Source: Pseudomonadota bacterium
Lineage (GTDB): Bacteria > Desulfobacterota > Desulfobacteria > Desulfobacterales > JAHIVH01
DNA length: 64,000 bases
NCBI GenBank assembly: GCA_018816735.1
Contig: JAHIVH010000061.1
Span: forward strand, 186,001-250,000
Direction: 5' to 3'
The notes beneath the pieces were generated by a model. It did no database searches. It saw nothing but the letters and a program-made list of their open reading frames with translations, and was not told the DNA's origin. Below are positions 45,033 to 53,991 of this stretch, in pieces. A program made the translations under genes and the position numbers. The stretch's first letter is position 1. Each line of letters starts with the position of its first letter.

Positions 45033-45096
45033 AAAGTTTTTATCGCACTAAAGGTTATAAAAAATCTTGCTATAGGTCAGTTTATACCGGATTTTT

Positions 45097-45474
45097 TTAT
45101 AGAACAGCTTCAATACTTTTGATCAGTTGGAAAAGGCTTGTCAGTGGTTTTTGCAGTATCTGTTCTGCGGTTATTCCGATACGAACAAGATCCGGATGAA
45201 TCTGGAAATCCACCGAACCTGTCATAATCAGGTATTTCAGTTCTTTTTTGATTTCATGGGCTTTCAGGATAAACATATCGCCGCTCATTTCAGGAAGCCT
45301 CATATCGACAATCGCCACATCAAACGTGTTTTCATAAACCCGTTTCAGGGCATCTTCCCCGGTCTCCGCCGTCATTACATCAAAATCAAAATCCGACAGA
45401 AATTGTTTGATGCTTTCACGAATGGACACTTCATCATCCAGAACGAGAACTTTTATTTTTGAGGAATCTGTCAT
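45097..45474 (-). CDS. Single-domain response regulator
   Basis: A 125-residue stand-alone receiver: KVLVLDDEVSIRES (acidic pair), VAIVDMRLPEMSGD with the phospho-Asp, LIMTG (conserved Thr) and LQKPL (Lys), all intact. It has no output domain, so it likely acts by protein-protein contact or as a phosphate sink for one of the nearby kinases. The ATG at 45474 is preferred over a TTG at 45486. Confidence 0.85.
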   Translation of the reverse strand: MTDSSKIKVLVLDDEVSIRESIKQFLSDFDFDVMTAETGEDALKRVYENTFDVAIVDMRLPEMSGDMFILKAHEIKKELKYLIMTGSVDFQIHPDLVRIGITAEQILQKPLTSLFQLIKSIEAVL

Positions 45475-45626
45475 TGTGTATTTCAAGAATTAAGCATGAT
45501 ATTGCTTTGTTAATAAATCGAATCTTAAATCAGGCTTTAATGATAAACGAATCTCAATCAAAATAACAGATAAAACTTTCAAAATGATCATATTTTTTAA
45601 CTGCTGAATCAACCGGTCAACATATC

Positions 45627-45655
45627 TTGACACTTAGAGGGCGTTTTCCTATAAT
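45627..45655 (+). promoter_or_regulatory. Consensus sigma-70 promoter of the menaquinone operon
   Basis: A perfect TTGACA (45627-45632), a 17-base spacer and a perfect TATAAT (45650-45655). The first operon gene starts at 45714, leaving a leader of about 50 bases. This is the strongest promoter match seen in the window and suggests constitutive expression of menaquinone synthesis. Confidence 0.85.
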
Positions 45656-45713
45656 CTCCGCGCTAGAAATGAAATAGATAAAAGAACGCAAACAGTATAC
45701 ATGGAATAAAGAT

Positions 45714-47156
45714 ATGGCATATAAAAATTTAAAATCTTTCATCGACGCACTGGATGGCATGGGCGAATTGAAACGCATCCGGGCGGAAGTTGATCCGTTT
45801 CTGGAAATTACAGAAATCGCAGACCGCGTGAGCAAATCCTATGGTCCGGCCCTGTTGTTTGAAAATGTCAAGGGGTCCCGGTTTCCTTTGCTGATCAATG
45901 CATTTGGGACGTATAAACGGATGGAAGCGGCATTGGGTGGCCATGCATTCTATGATATTGCCAGGAGAATCGAAGCCCATATCAAAATGAAACCGCCCAA
46001 AAGCATCACCGATAAAATCAAAATGCTTTTTACCTTAAAGGAAATCGCGGATTATCTGCCCAAAAAAGTCAAAAAAGCCCCCTGCCAGGAAATCGTTTTC
46101 GATTCCGGAGAAATCCTTGACAGGCTCCCTGTTCTTACCTGCTGGCCCCATGACGGCGGGCCGTTTATCACGCTTCCCATTGTGATTACAAAAGATCCTG
46201 AAAATGACATCCAGAATATCGGCATGTACCGCATGCAAAAGTACGACAATACCGCTACAGGCATGCACTGGCAATATAACAAGGATGGCGCCAGACATTT
46301 TGACAGATATAAAAATATGGGAAAACAGATGGCGGTTGCAGTGGCCCTGGGAGGCTCTCCGGCCGTAACCTATGCGGCGACAGCACCGTTGCCGCCGGAT
46401 ATTGACGAACTGATGTTTGCCGGATTTTTAAACAAAAGCCCTATTGAGATCGTAAAGGCAAAAACCGTTGACCTGATGGTCCCGGCTGAATCGGATTTTA
46501 TACTTGAAGGTTACGTGGACCCGAATGAAGAAAAAATTGAAGGGCCGTTCGGGGATCACACGGGGTTTTATTCACCTGCGGATGCCTATCCTGTGTTTCA
46601 TGTCACGTGCATTACCTGCCGAAAAGATGCGGTTTATCCGACGACCATTGTCGGAAAACCGCCTATGGAAGACTGCTATATGGCCAAAGCCACCGAACGG
46701 ATTTTTCTTCCCATGATACGCATGCTGGTGCCTGAAATCGTGGATATGGAACTTCCCATGGAAGGCGTGTTTCACAATTGTGCGCTTATATCGATCGACA
46801 AAAAATATGCAGGCCAGGCCAAGAAGGTCATTCATGTGCTCTGGGGACTGGGGCAGATGGCATCCACCAAGTTTATCGCCGTATTTGACAAGGATATCAA
46901 TCTCAGGGATTCGGGAACCGTTGTCTGGAAACTCTTGAACAATGTTGATCCCGGCCGGGATCTCCTGTTTTCTCAAGGTCCGCTGGATGCCCTTGACCAT
47001 TCAGCACCCTACCCTAACTTTGGCGGGAAAATGGGCATTGACGCCACACGGAAAACCCGTGAAGAAGGCATGGGACGAGACTGGCCTGAGGAAATCACCA
47101 TGTCGGATGAAATGAAAAATCAGGTGACAGGCAGGTGGAAAGAATATGGATTTTAA
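45714..47156 (+). CDS. mqnL: UbiD-family decarboxylase of the futalosine pathway (MqnL-type)
   Basis: A 480-residue UbiD-family decarboxylase, which uses prenylated FMN to remove a carboxyl group. Family marks include RFPLLINAFGTYKRME, GMYRMQKYD, EGPFGDHTGFY near residue 280 with the catalytic Glu/Asp area, and YPTTIVGKPPMEDCYMAKATER. In this operon with mqnA, B, C, D, E, a UbiA-like prenyltransferase and a UbiX-like flavin prenyltransferase, it is placed as MqnL, decarboxylating prenylated 1,4-dihydroxy-6-naphthoate. It overlaps the next gene by 11 bases. Confidence 0.8.
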   Translation: MAYKNLKSFIDALDGMGELKRIRAEVDPFLEITEIADRVSKSYGPALLFENVKGSRFPLLINAFGTYKRMEAALGGHAFYDIARRIEAHIKMKPPKSITDKIKMLFTLKEIADYLPKKVKKAPCQEIVFDSGEILDRLPVLTCWPHDGGPFITLPIVITKDPENDIQNIGMYRMQKYDNTATGMHWQYNKDGARHFDRYKNMGKQMAVAVALGGSPAVTYAATAPLPPDIDELMFAGFLNKSPIEIVKAKTVDLMVPAESDFILEGYVDPNEEKIEGPFGDHTGFYSPADAYPVFHVTCITCRKDAVYPTTIVGKPPMEDCYMAKATERIFLPMIRMLVPEIVDMELPMEGVFHNCALISIDKKYAGQAKKVIHVLWGLGQMASTKFIAVFDKDINLRDSGTVVWKLLNNVDPGRDLLFSQGPLDALDHSAPYPNFGGKMGIDATRKTREEGMGRDWPEEITMSDEMKNQVTGRWKEYGF

Positions 47157-47988
47157 ACAATTTTCAAATCTGATCATGATTGAACAGACCTTGTTTGCCC
47201 TGCCGTTTGCACTTTTGGGTGTGCTTTTCGCTGGCGGGGGGACCTTTTCGATCTGGATACTTGCCATTATAGCTGTTGCCGCTGCAAGAACCGCCGGCAT
47301 GTCTTTTAACCGGGTTATCGATGCAAACATTGACGCGAAGAACCCCCGGACAAAAGACAGACTGATTCCAAAAGGAGACGTGGCACCCGGTGTTGTGTGG
47401 ATAACGGCCATTCTGTCCAGTCTGATTCTCATCCTGGTTTCATGGATGTTAAACGATCTCTGCTTTTATCTTTCATTTCCTGCTGTAGGTCTTTTATTCA
47501 CTTACTCCTATTTCAAACGGTTTTCTGCATCATCCCATTTCTACCTTGGCGTTGTTGAGGCAGCCGCCCCCATAGGCGGCTATCTGGCCGTAACCGGCTG
47601 TTTCTCCGTGATGCCTTTTATATTGGGCGCGGTTATACTGTTCTGGATAGCAGGTCTTGATATCGTATATGCACTGCAGGACGAAACCTTTGACAGGAAT
47701 GAGAACCTGAAATCCATCCCTGCAAAATACGGCAGGGACAAGGCCATCGTCATCTCTTCCGCCGCATACGTAATTTCTCTCTCATGCCTCTCCCTGGCAG
47801 GACTTATAGCAAATATGGGATTTTTCTTCTGGACAGGTGTCATTCTCATCAGCGGCATCTTTCTGTACCAGCAGAAACTGGCCCGCCATGACACCATCAC
47901 TGAGGTTGTGAAGCCGTTTTTCAAAGTCAATATGTATGTTTCCCCGATACTCTTTTTCAGCACGTTTCTGGATGTTATTTTCGGGTAG
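47146..47988 (+). CDS. mqnP: UbiA-family prenyltransferase (MqnP-type)
   Basis: A 280-residue membrane prenyltransferase with about eight hydrophobic segments. The first Asp-rich motif reads NRVIDANIDAKNPRTKDR (near residues 56-73) and the second DIVYALQDETFDRNENLKS (near 175-193); these bind the prenyl diphosphate through Mg2+. In this operon it would attach the isoprenoid tail to 1,4-dihydroxy-6-naphthoate. The start overlaps the upstream UbiD-like gene, which suggests coupling. Confidence 0.8.
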   Translation: MDFKQFSNLIMIEQTLFALPFALLGVLFAGGGTFSIWILAIIAVAAARTAGMSFNRVIDANIDAKNPRTKDRLIPKGDVAPGVVWITAILSSLILILVSWMLNDLCFYLSFPAVGLLFTYSYFKRFSASSHFYLGVVEAAAPIGGYLAVTGCFSVMPFILGAVILFWIAGLDIVYALQDETFDRNENLKSIPAKYGRDKAIVISSAAYVISLSCLSLAGLIANMGFFFWTGVILISGIFLYQQKLARHDTITEVVKPFFKVNMYVSPILFFSTFLDVIFG

Positions 47989-48036
47989 GTGTATGAAACC
48001 TAAAGGTTATGTCGGAAAAAGAAGGAGAAATAAAAA

Positions 48037-48654
48037 ATGATCGTTGTAGGTATCTCGGGCGCCAGCGGCCCGATATTGGGCATCCGGCTCATCGAAGAAC
48101 TTTTGAATTTGAAAGAACGGGTATATGCCATCCTGTCTGGGTCTGCCCGGTCGATCATCACCCATGAACTGGGATATCCCATGGATAAGGCGTCATCGTT
48201 CACCGACCTGATCAAAACAAGAACGTTGGCAAAAAATTCAAGTCTTTTATCTGTCGTGGACGATACAAACTTTTTTTCTCCTCCGGCAAGCGGCTCATCC
48301 CGCTTTGAGGCCGTGGTCGTTATGCCCTGCTCCATGAAAACATTATCTTCCGTTGCAAACGGATATGCCGATTCCCTGATTACACGCGCATGTGATGTGG
48401 CGCTCAAAGAAAAAAGGCGTCTTCTTCTCGTTCCCAGAGAAACACCGCTTAATCTCATCCATATCGAGAACATGAAAAAGGCGGCCATAGCCGGTGCCGA
48501 TATTGTTCCGCCGGTTCTCGGGTTCTATACCCACCCGAAAACCATTGATGACATGATCAACTTCACTGTGGGGAAAGTACTGAACCTTCTCGGCAAACAT
48601 CACTCCCTTTTTCAAAGCTGGGAAGAGATGTCACACAATTTTATTGGGGAGTAA
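48037..48654 (+). CDS. mqnM: UbiX-family flavin prenyltransferase (MqnM-type)
   Basis: A 205-residue FMN prenyltransferase: GISGASGPILGIRL (N-terminal FMN site), MPCSMKTLSSVANGYADSLI and LVPRETPLNLIHIENM are UbiX signatures. It makes the prenyl-FMN cofactor needed by the UbiD-like enzyme encoded first in the operon. AAGGAG lies 9 bases upstream. Confidence 0.85.
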   Translation: MIVVGISGASGPILGIRLIEELLNLKERVYAILSGSARSIITHELGYPMDKASSFTDLIKTRTLAKNSSLLSVVDDTNFFSPPASGSSRFEAVVVMPCSMKTLSSVANGYADSLITRACDVALKEKRRLLLVPRETPLNLIHIENMKKAAIAGADIVPPVLGFYTHPKTIDDMINFTVGKVLNLLGKHHSLFQSWEEMSHNFIGE

Positions 48655-48691
48655 CCATCAAAAGCCGTAAGATTATCACTGGAAAAAAACA

Positions 48692-49822
48692 ATGAAACTG
48701 ACAGACAAACTGACAGAACCGGCAATGAAGGCCATTGCCGATAAGGTTTTGAATCACATTCCCGTAAACCGCGAGGACGCCCTGTTCATGCTTGCCACGG
48801 GAAATATACTGGACCTGGGCGCTATTGCCAGCCATATCCGGGAGACCTTTCACCAGAAAAAGACCTATTATGGCGTCAACATGAATCTGAACTACACCAA
48901 TGTATGTGAACTGCGATGCCCCTTATGTGCGTTTTCATGCGACCAAGGCGATAAGAAAGCCTTTATCCTTTCCATGGATGATGTTGAAGAGCGGGTAACA
49001 GAAGCCAAAAAGGAAGGGATCGATGAAATTCATATTGTCGGCGGTCTTCACCCGGGCTTGACGATCGAGTATTTTGAAACCTTATTGAAAACCATCCGGC
49101 ATATCATACCGGATGTCCATATCGTAGCCTTTACAGCTGTTGAGTATGACTACTTTGCAACGGTCAACAACCTGCCACTGAAAGACGTGTTTGAGCGGCT
49201 TATTCATGCTGGCGTGAACGCCTTGCCTGGCGGAGGTGCGGAAATTTTCAATCCGGAAATACGGCGGATCATAGCCCCCAACAAAATTTCAGGAGACCGC
49301 TGGCTCGAAGTCATGAGAACCGCTCATGATATGGGACTGAGAACCAATGCCACCATGCTTTACAATCACAGGGAGACCAATGAGGATATTGTGGATCATC
49401 TGTTCCGGTTACGGTCGCTTCAGGAGGAGACAAACGGGTTCAAGACGTTTGTCCCCTTGCAGTTTCACGATGAAAACACGGCCGTTCAGAGCAAAAGAAA
49501 ATCAAGCGGGTACGATGATGTCAGAATCTATGCGGCAAGCCGGATTATTCTCCATAATATTCCGCATATCAAGGCATTATGGATGTATCTGGGGGAAAAA
49601 ATGGCCCAGGTGCTTCAATGGTTCGGGGTGGACGATATTGGCGCAACCTATAGAAATGAGAAGGTCGTACATGCGGCTGGCGCGAAAACACCGGATTTTG
49701 GCTCTGAAGCCTTTCTGATCCGTCTGGTGGAAAACGCCGGTTTCAGACCGGTGCGGGCGGCTGCGGATTATCAGGAACGGTCGTCCGGAACACTATATAC
49801 GATGAAAGGACACTTGCCATGA
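48692..49822 (+). CDS. mqnE: MqnE, aminofutalosine synthase (radical SAM)
   Basis: A 376-residue radical-SAM enzyme with the cluster motif C-x3-C-x2-C at Cys72, Cys76 and Cys79 (VCELRCPLCAF). It joins S-adenosylmethionine to the chorismate-derived 3-[(1-carboxyvinyl)oxy]benzoate to give 6-amino-6-deoxyfutalosine. HIVGGLHPGL and the MqnE-type VAFTAVEYDYFA (in place of the IHSFSP of MqnC) identify it. It overlaps mqnA by ATGA. Confidence 0.85.
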   Translation: MKLTDKLTEPAMKAIADKVLNHIPVNREDALFMLATGNILDLGAIASHIRETFHQKKTYYGVNMNLNYTNVCELRCPLCAFSCDQGDKKAFILSMDDVEERVTEAKKEGIDEIHIVGGLHPGLTIEYFETLLKTIRHIIPDVHIVAFTAVEYDYFATVNNLPLKDVFERLIHAGVNALPGGGAEIFNPEIRRIIAPNKISGDRWLEVMRTAHDMGLRTNATMLYNHRETNEDIVDHLFRLRSLQEETNGFKTFVPLQFHDENTAVQSKRKSSGYDDVRIYAASRIILHNIPHIKALWMYLGEKMAQVLQWFGVDDIGATYRNEKVVHAAGAKTPDFGSEAFLIRLVENAGFRPVRAAADYQERSSGTLYTMKGHLP

Positions 49823-50634
49823 AACTGGGCTATATCGATTATCTGAACTGTTATCCCTTTTATTATCATATGTTTGAAAAGGAAGCACTCTCAGGTATCA
49901 CCCTTTTCCCGGGATATCCAAGCACATTAAACCGCATGATGAAAACAGGCGATCTGCACATGAGCCCGATTTCCGCAGCCACGTGCGCCGATATTTCCGA
50001 TGACGTTTATGTTCTTCCCAATGTGTGCCTGAGTTCGGTAGGCTACGTCAAATCGGTTATCCTTGTAAGCAAAAAGCCGATCGAGGACCTTGACGGAAAA
50101 ACAATTGGCATCACAAGCGCCTCACACACCTCTGTGGTGCTCCTGAAAATTCTTTTAAAAAAATACTTCAACCTGGTGCCGGTATACACAGATACGGCAC
50201 CCATGCCCACACTGGAAGGAATGGACGCTGCCCTTCTCATTGGAAATGAAGCCATGATCTATCAGCCCAAGCCAGGATATCTTGTTTATGATCTCGGAGA
50301 ATTATGGCTTGAAAAGACCGGTTTTCCGGTTGTGTTTGCCGTGTTTACCGTAAGAAAGGACGCCATGGAAGCATTTCATGGACCTGTAAAAGCCGTGATC
50401 GAATCCTATGACCTGTCGATACAATGCCTGAAAACCGAAAAAATGAATCTGATCGCAAAAGCAGCCATTAAATATCCGGATATCTCCTACAGCATCGAAG
50501 CCTATTTCAATCTGCTTCAGTTTAATTTTACAGAGAGACTTAAACACGCCCTTGCCTTTTATCATGGGCAGGCAGGTGATATGGGATTGGTAAAACCGGT
50601 AACCAAACTTTCCTATCTGGATATGAAAAAATGA
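49819..50634 (+). CDS. mqnA: MqnA, chorismate dehydratase
   Basis: A 271-residue member of the MqnA/MqnD fold (periplasmic-binding-protein-like, cytoplasmic). LGYIDYLNCYPFYYH at the N-terminus, MSPISAATCADI and TIGITSASHTSVVLLKILL are MqnA marks. It converts chorismate to 3-[(1-carboxyvinyl)oxy]benzoate, the first committed step. It starts within the mqnE stop (ATGA, 49819-49822) and overlaps mqnC at its end. Confidence 0.85.
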   Translation: MKLGYIDYLNCYPFYYHMFEKEALSGITLFPGYPSTLNRMMKTGDLHMSPISAATCADISDDVYVLPNVCLSSVGYVKSVILVSKKPIEDLDGKTIGITSASHTSVVLLKILLKKYFNLVPVYTDTAPMPTLEGMDAALLIGNEAMIYQPKPGYLVYDLGELWLEKTGFPVVFAVFTVRKDAMEAFHGPVKAVIESYDLSIQCLKTEKMNLIAKAAIKYPDISYSIEAYFNLLQFNFTERLKHALAFYHGQAGDMGLVKPVTKLSYLDMKK

Positions 50635-51716
50635 TGAAAAACCATGAAAAAAATCCACTCCTTCTTTTGGAAAAAATCAAAACCGGATTGAGAGTCACCC
50701 CTGAAGAGGCGTTAGACCTTTATTCATGGGATCTGCCTGACCTTGCCAGAGCGGGTGACGACCGGCGCCGTCTGTGTTTCCCGGCAGAAGATGTGGGATT
50801 CATTATCGACAGAATCATTAATTTCACCAATGTCTGTGAAGCAGAATGCCGGTTCTGCGCTTTTCACGCCAGAGCCGACCAGATCGAGCCCTTTTCCCTC
50901 TCCCTTGATGATATTCTAAAGCGCGTAGAAGAACTCAGACTTATAGGCGGTTCACAGGTCATGCTTCAGGGAGGTCTTAACCCGGACTATACCTTTGACA
51001 TGTACATTGATATGGTAAAAACCGTAAAAAAAGCATTTCCCGATATATTTATCCATTCATTTTCACCTGCAGAACTTTTCCACATGGCCCGGAAAAGTGA
51101 CCTCTCTCTTGATACGGTCGTGGCATCGTTAAAAGAGGCCGGTCTCGATTCCGTTCCCGGCGCATCGGATCTTCTTGTAGAAAGGATTCGTAAAATTGCC
51201 TGTGCCCATAAAATTTCAGTGGCAGACTGGCTGACGGTCATCAAAACCCTTGCCAGGCATGATATGAAATCTTCCGCCACCATGACCTATGGCATGGGAG
51301 AAACACAAAAAGAACAGATTGACCATCTGAAGGTCATTCGGGATGTCCAGGATGAAACCGGTATTATCCGGGCGTTTATTCCATGGTCTTTTTCTCCTTT
51401 CCGGACCGGTATGGACCATATCACGCCTGCCACCGGAATCGATTATTTAAAAATCGTGGCCATTGGCAGAATATTTCTGGACAACGTGACCCATATCCAG
51501 GCAGGATGGCTGACCGAAGGCCTTAAAATGGCGCAACTTGCACTTGCCATGGGAGCAAACGACATGGGGGGCATCCTGATGGAAGAAACCGTTGTCAAGG
51601 CAACCGGCATTACGACCAGAACCAATCAGGAGGAACTGATCGTACTCATCCGGAACGCATGTAAAACACCGGTTCTAAGAGATTCAGCCTACAATGTTGT
51701 AAGGAGATTTCAGTGA
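50631..51716 (+). CDS. mqnC: MqnC, cyclic dehypoxanthinyl futalosine synthase (radical SAM)
   Basis: A 361-residue radical-SAM enzyme; the cluster Cys are 69, 73 and 76 in VCEAECRFCAF. It cyclises dehypoxanthinyl futalosine. The IHSFSPAEL stretch and GLDSVPGASDLLVERIR are typical of MqnC and distinguish it from MqnE. It starts ATGATG at 50631 inside the mqnA stop and runs into the UbiE-like gene (GTG at 51713). Confidence 0.85.
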   Translation: MMKNHEKNPLLLLEKIKTGLRVTPEEALDLYSWDLPDLARAGDDRRRLCFPAEDVGFIIDRIINFTNVCEAECRFCAFHARADQIEPFSLSLDDILKRVEELRLIGGSQVMLQGGLNPDYTFDMYIDMVKTVKKAFPDIFIHSFSPAELFHMARKSDLSLDTVVASLKEAGLDSVPGASDLLVERIRKIACAHKISVADWLTVIKTLARHDMKSSATMTYGMGETQKEQIDHLKVIRDVQDETGIIRAFIPWSFSPFRTGMDHITPATGIDYLKIVAIGRIFLDNVTHIQAGWLTEGLKMAQLALAMGANDMGGILMEETVVKATGITTRTNQEELIVLIRNACKTPVLRDSAYNVVRRFQ

Positions 51717-52438
51717 CAGACCAGGAAGGCTATATCATCGACAACCAGACACCTGAGGGCAGAAAGCAATTCATTAAAAATTTGTTTGATGACATCGTCC
51801 CCACCTATGATCTGTTGAATCATGTTCTCTCGGCCGGCATTGACACGATCTGGAGAAGAAACATGTTCCGGCATATGGCATCCGTGATTCATCAGCCGGT
51901 CATCGATCTGTGTTGCGGCACCGGTGACCTGTCAAAAATTTGTTTTCAAAAAGGGGCCCGGCTCACGTCTCTTGACTTTTCCATGAATATGCTGTTGAAG
52001 GGCAGAAAAAGAAAGGCGCTGCAAGGGAAACTCATTCAGGCGGATGCCAGCCGGATACCGGTTCATGAGAATTCTTTTCATACGGCGACCATTGCCTTTG
52101 GTATCCGGAACATTCCCGATCTGGATCATTTTATCAAAGAGGTTTACCGGGTGCTTAAGCCTGGCGGTCAGTTTGCCATACTGGAACTGGTGAGACCCAG
52201 GGATCCGTTTATCAATTTGCTGTACAGGGCCTATCTTGAAAAACTTCTGCCCCTGATCGGCGGGATTGTTTCAGGTCAACCGTCTGCCTACCAGTATCTT
52301 TCAAAAACCATCAGCACCTTTGTCGATCCTTATGATCTTCAGGTCATGCTTGAAAAATACGGATTTGTGAAAGCAAGGCATTTTCCCCAGACATTTGGTG
52401 TGGCCACAATCATCGTCTGCAACAAAAAGGAGGCCTGA
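51713..52438 (+). CDS. mqnG: UbiE-family methyltransferase (MqnG-type, demethylmenaquinone methylation)
   Basis: A 241-residue SAM methyltransferase: FDDIVPTYDLLNHVLSAGID at the N-terminus, VIDLCCGTGDLSKI (motif I), FGIRNIPDLDHFIKEVYRVLKPGGQF. It adds the last methyl group to demethylmenaquinone. The start is GTG overlapping the mqnC stop, and its stop overlaps the mqnD ATG by one base. Confidence 0.85.
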   Translation: MTDQEGYIIDNQTPEGRKQFIKNLFDDIVPTYDLLNHVLSAGIDTIWRRNMFRHMASVIHQPVIDLCCGTGDLSKICFQKGARLTSLDFSMNMLLKGRKRKALQGKLIQADASRIPVHENSFHTATIAFGIRNIPDLDHFIKEVYRVLKPGGQFAILELVRPRDPFINLLYRAYLEKLLPLIGGIVSGQPSAYQYLSKTISTFVDPYDLQVMLEKYGFVKARHFPQTFGVATIIVCNKKEA

Positions 52439-53238
52439 TGACAGCACTTGACATCGGTTTTTCACCCTGCCCCAATGACACGTCCATTTTTCATGCCATG
52501 ATTCATGGATTTGTCGATACAGAAGGGCTGTCATTTATGCCCCACATTTTTGACGTGGAAGAACTGAACCGGAAAGCCTTTGACGGTATTTTTCCTGTCA
52601 CCAAACTCTCTTTTTATGCATGGCTGAAACTGAAAGAATCCTATGACCTGATTGATTCCGGTGCAGCGTTGGGCTATGGGTGCGGCCCGCTTCTGGTGGG
52701 AAAAACAAAAGGCTTACCCGGAAAAAATGCCCGAATCGCCATACCTGGCGAATATACCACCGCGCACCTTCTTTTAAAATTATGGAATAATGAATTGACG
52801 AATGTCCATATCACCCGGTTTGACAAAATTATGAAGGGTGTAAAAGAGGGTGTGTATGACGCAGGACTGATCATTCATGAGGGACGGTTTGTCTATCAAA
52901 CTTACGGACTTGAAAAAATTGTGGACCTGGGAGAATGGTGGGAACAGGAGACCGGCTTTCCCATCCCCCTGGGATGCATTGCCATCCGTAAGGATAAAAA
53001 GACGTCTGCATTAAAATCAAAAGTTGAATCCATCCTGAAGAAATCCGTGCTGTTTTCCCTAGAGAACAGATATGTGTCACGGGAATATGTAAAAACTCTT
53101 GCCCAGGAAATGGATGACCAGGTGATTGACGGCCACATCGATCTCTATGTCAACCGGTTTACTGTGTCTTTGGGCACAGGAGGCTTGCAGGCAATACAAA
53201 AACTGGAGGAGATGGCCTCGTGCAGAAACATCCTGTAA
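52438..53238 (+). CDS. mqnD: MqnD, 1,4-dihydroxy-6-naphthoate synthase
   Basis: A 266-residue MqnA/MqnD-fold enzyme: LDIGFSPCPNDTSIFHAMIHG, VEELNRKAFDG, GYGCGPLLVGK and AIPGEYTTAHLLLKLW mark MqnD. It converts cyclic dehypoxanthinyl futalosine to 1,4-dihydroxy-6-naphthoate. It overlaps both neighbours, ending 19 bases into the mqnB frame. Confidence 0.85.
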   Translation: MTALDIGFSPCPNDTSIFHAMIHGFVDTEGLSFMPHIFDVEELNRKAFDGIFPVTKLSFYAWLKLKESYDLIDSGAALGYGCGPLLVGKTKGLPGKNARIAIPGEYTTAHLLLKLWNNELTNVHITRFDKIMKGVKEGVYDAGLIIHEGRFVYQTYGLEKIVDLGEWWEQETGFPIPLGCIAIRKDKKTSALKSKVESILKKSVLFSLENRYVSREYVKTLAQEMDDQVIDGHIDLYVNRFTVSLGTGGLQAIQKLEEMASCRNIL

Positions 53239-53846
53239 CCGGTATGGTCATGGCCACCCTGATGGAGGCCAAACCGTTTGTAACAGACATCCCTCTTGAA
53301 AAGACAGAAGAATACCCTTTTCCCGTTTTTTCAAACGAAAAGATCATCCTTATTATCTCCGGTATCGGGAAGGCCAACGCTGCCATGGCGACCTTTTTTC
53401 TCTGTCAGGCCTATTCCCCGAAGATAATCCTAAACATGGGGGCCGCAGGTGCTGCAAAAGACGGCTTTTCTCCGGGTGACATTTTTCATATCAAACACAT
53501 CGTCGAATATGACCGACCGGATTTTAAAACAGGGCATCCTCACCGCTATAAGCCATTTGTCCTTGATGGATTCAGGTTGGCTGATATTGCAACCCAGGAC
53601 AAACCGGTGATTCACCCGGAGCACCGGAAAAATGTTTCGGAATTAGCGGGGCTTGTGGATATGGAAGCGGCTTCCGTGGCGCATGCCTGCGGGAAATTCG
53701 ATATTCCATCAACCTTCTTCAAATATGTCACCGATACGCCAGACCATCACGAAGAAGAAAATATCATCAAATATATCAAAATGTTCAGAAAACCATTTTC
53801 CAGGTTTGTGATAACATCGGTGCTGCCAAAACTTTTTAATATGTGA
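53220..53846 (+). CDS. mqnB: MqnB, futalosine hydrolase
   Basis: A 208-residue nucleoside phosphorylase/hydrolase-fold protein: ISGIGKANAAMATFF, LNMGAAGAAKDGFSPGDI and LVDMEAASVAHACGKF mark the PNP/MTAN family and MqnB. It removes the base from futalosine (or possibly from aminofutalosine). The start is GTG at 53220 within the mqnD end. Operon context supports the assignment. No separate MqnX aminofutalosine deaminase was seen here. Confidence 0.8.
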   Translation: MQKHPVTGMVMATLMEAKPFVTDIPLEKTEEYPFPVFSNEKIILIISGIGKANAAMATFFLCQAYSPKIILNMGAAGAAKDGFSPGDIFHIKHIVEYDRPDFKTGHPHRYKPFVLDGFRLADIATQDKPVIHPEHRKNVSELAGLVDMEAASVAHACGKFDIPSTFFKYVTDTPDHHEEENIIKYIKMFRKPFSRFVITSVLPKLFNM

Positions 53847-53991
53847 TTGAACACACGGGAAACTTCCTCTTGACTTAATCAAAAAAACACATAGTTTAAG
53901 AAAAATATTTTCCGTTTATATGATCCCTGTTTCAAATGATGTGACTATACATGCGATCCGAACAACCATTTAATATTCGAAGGGAGACGAC

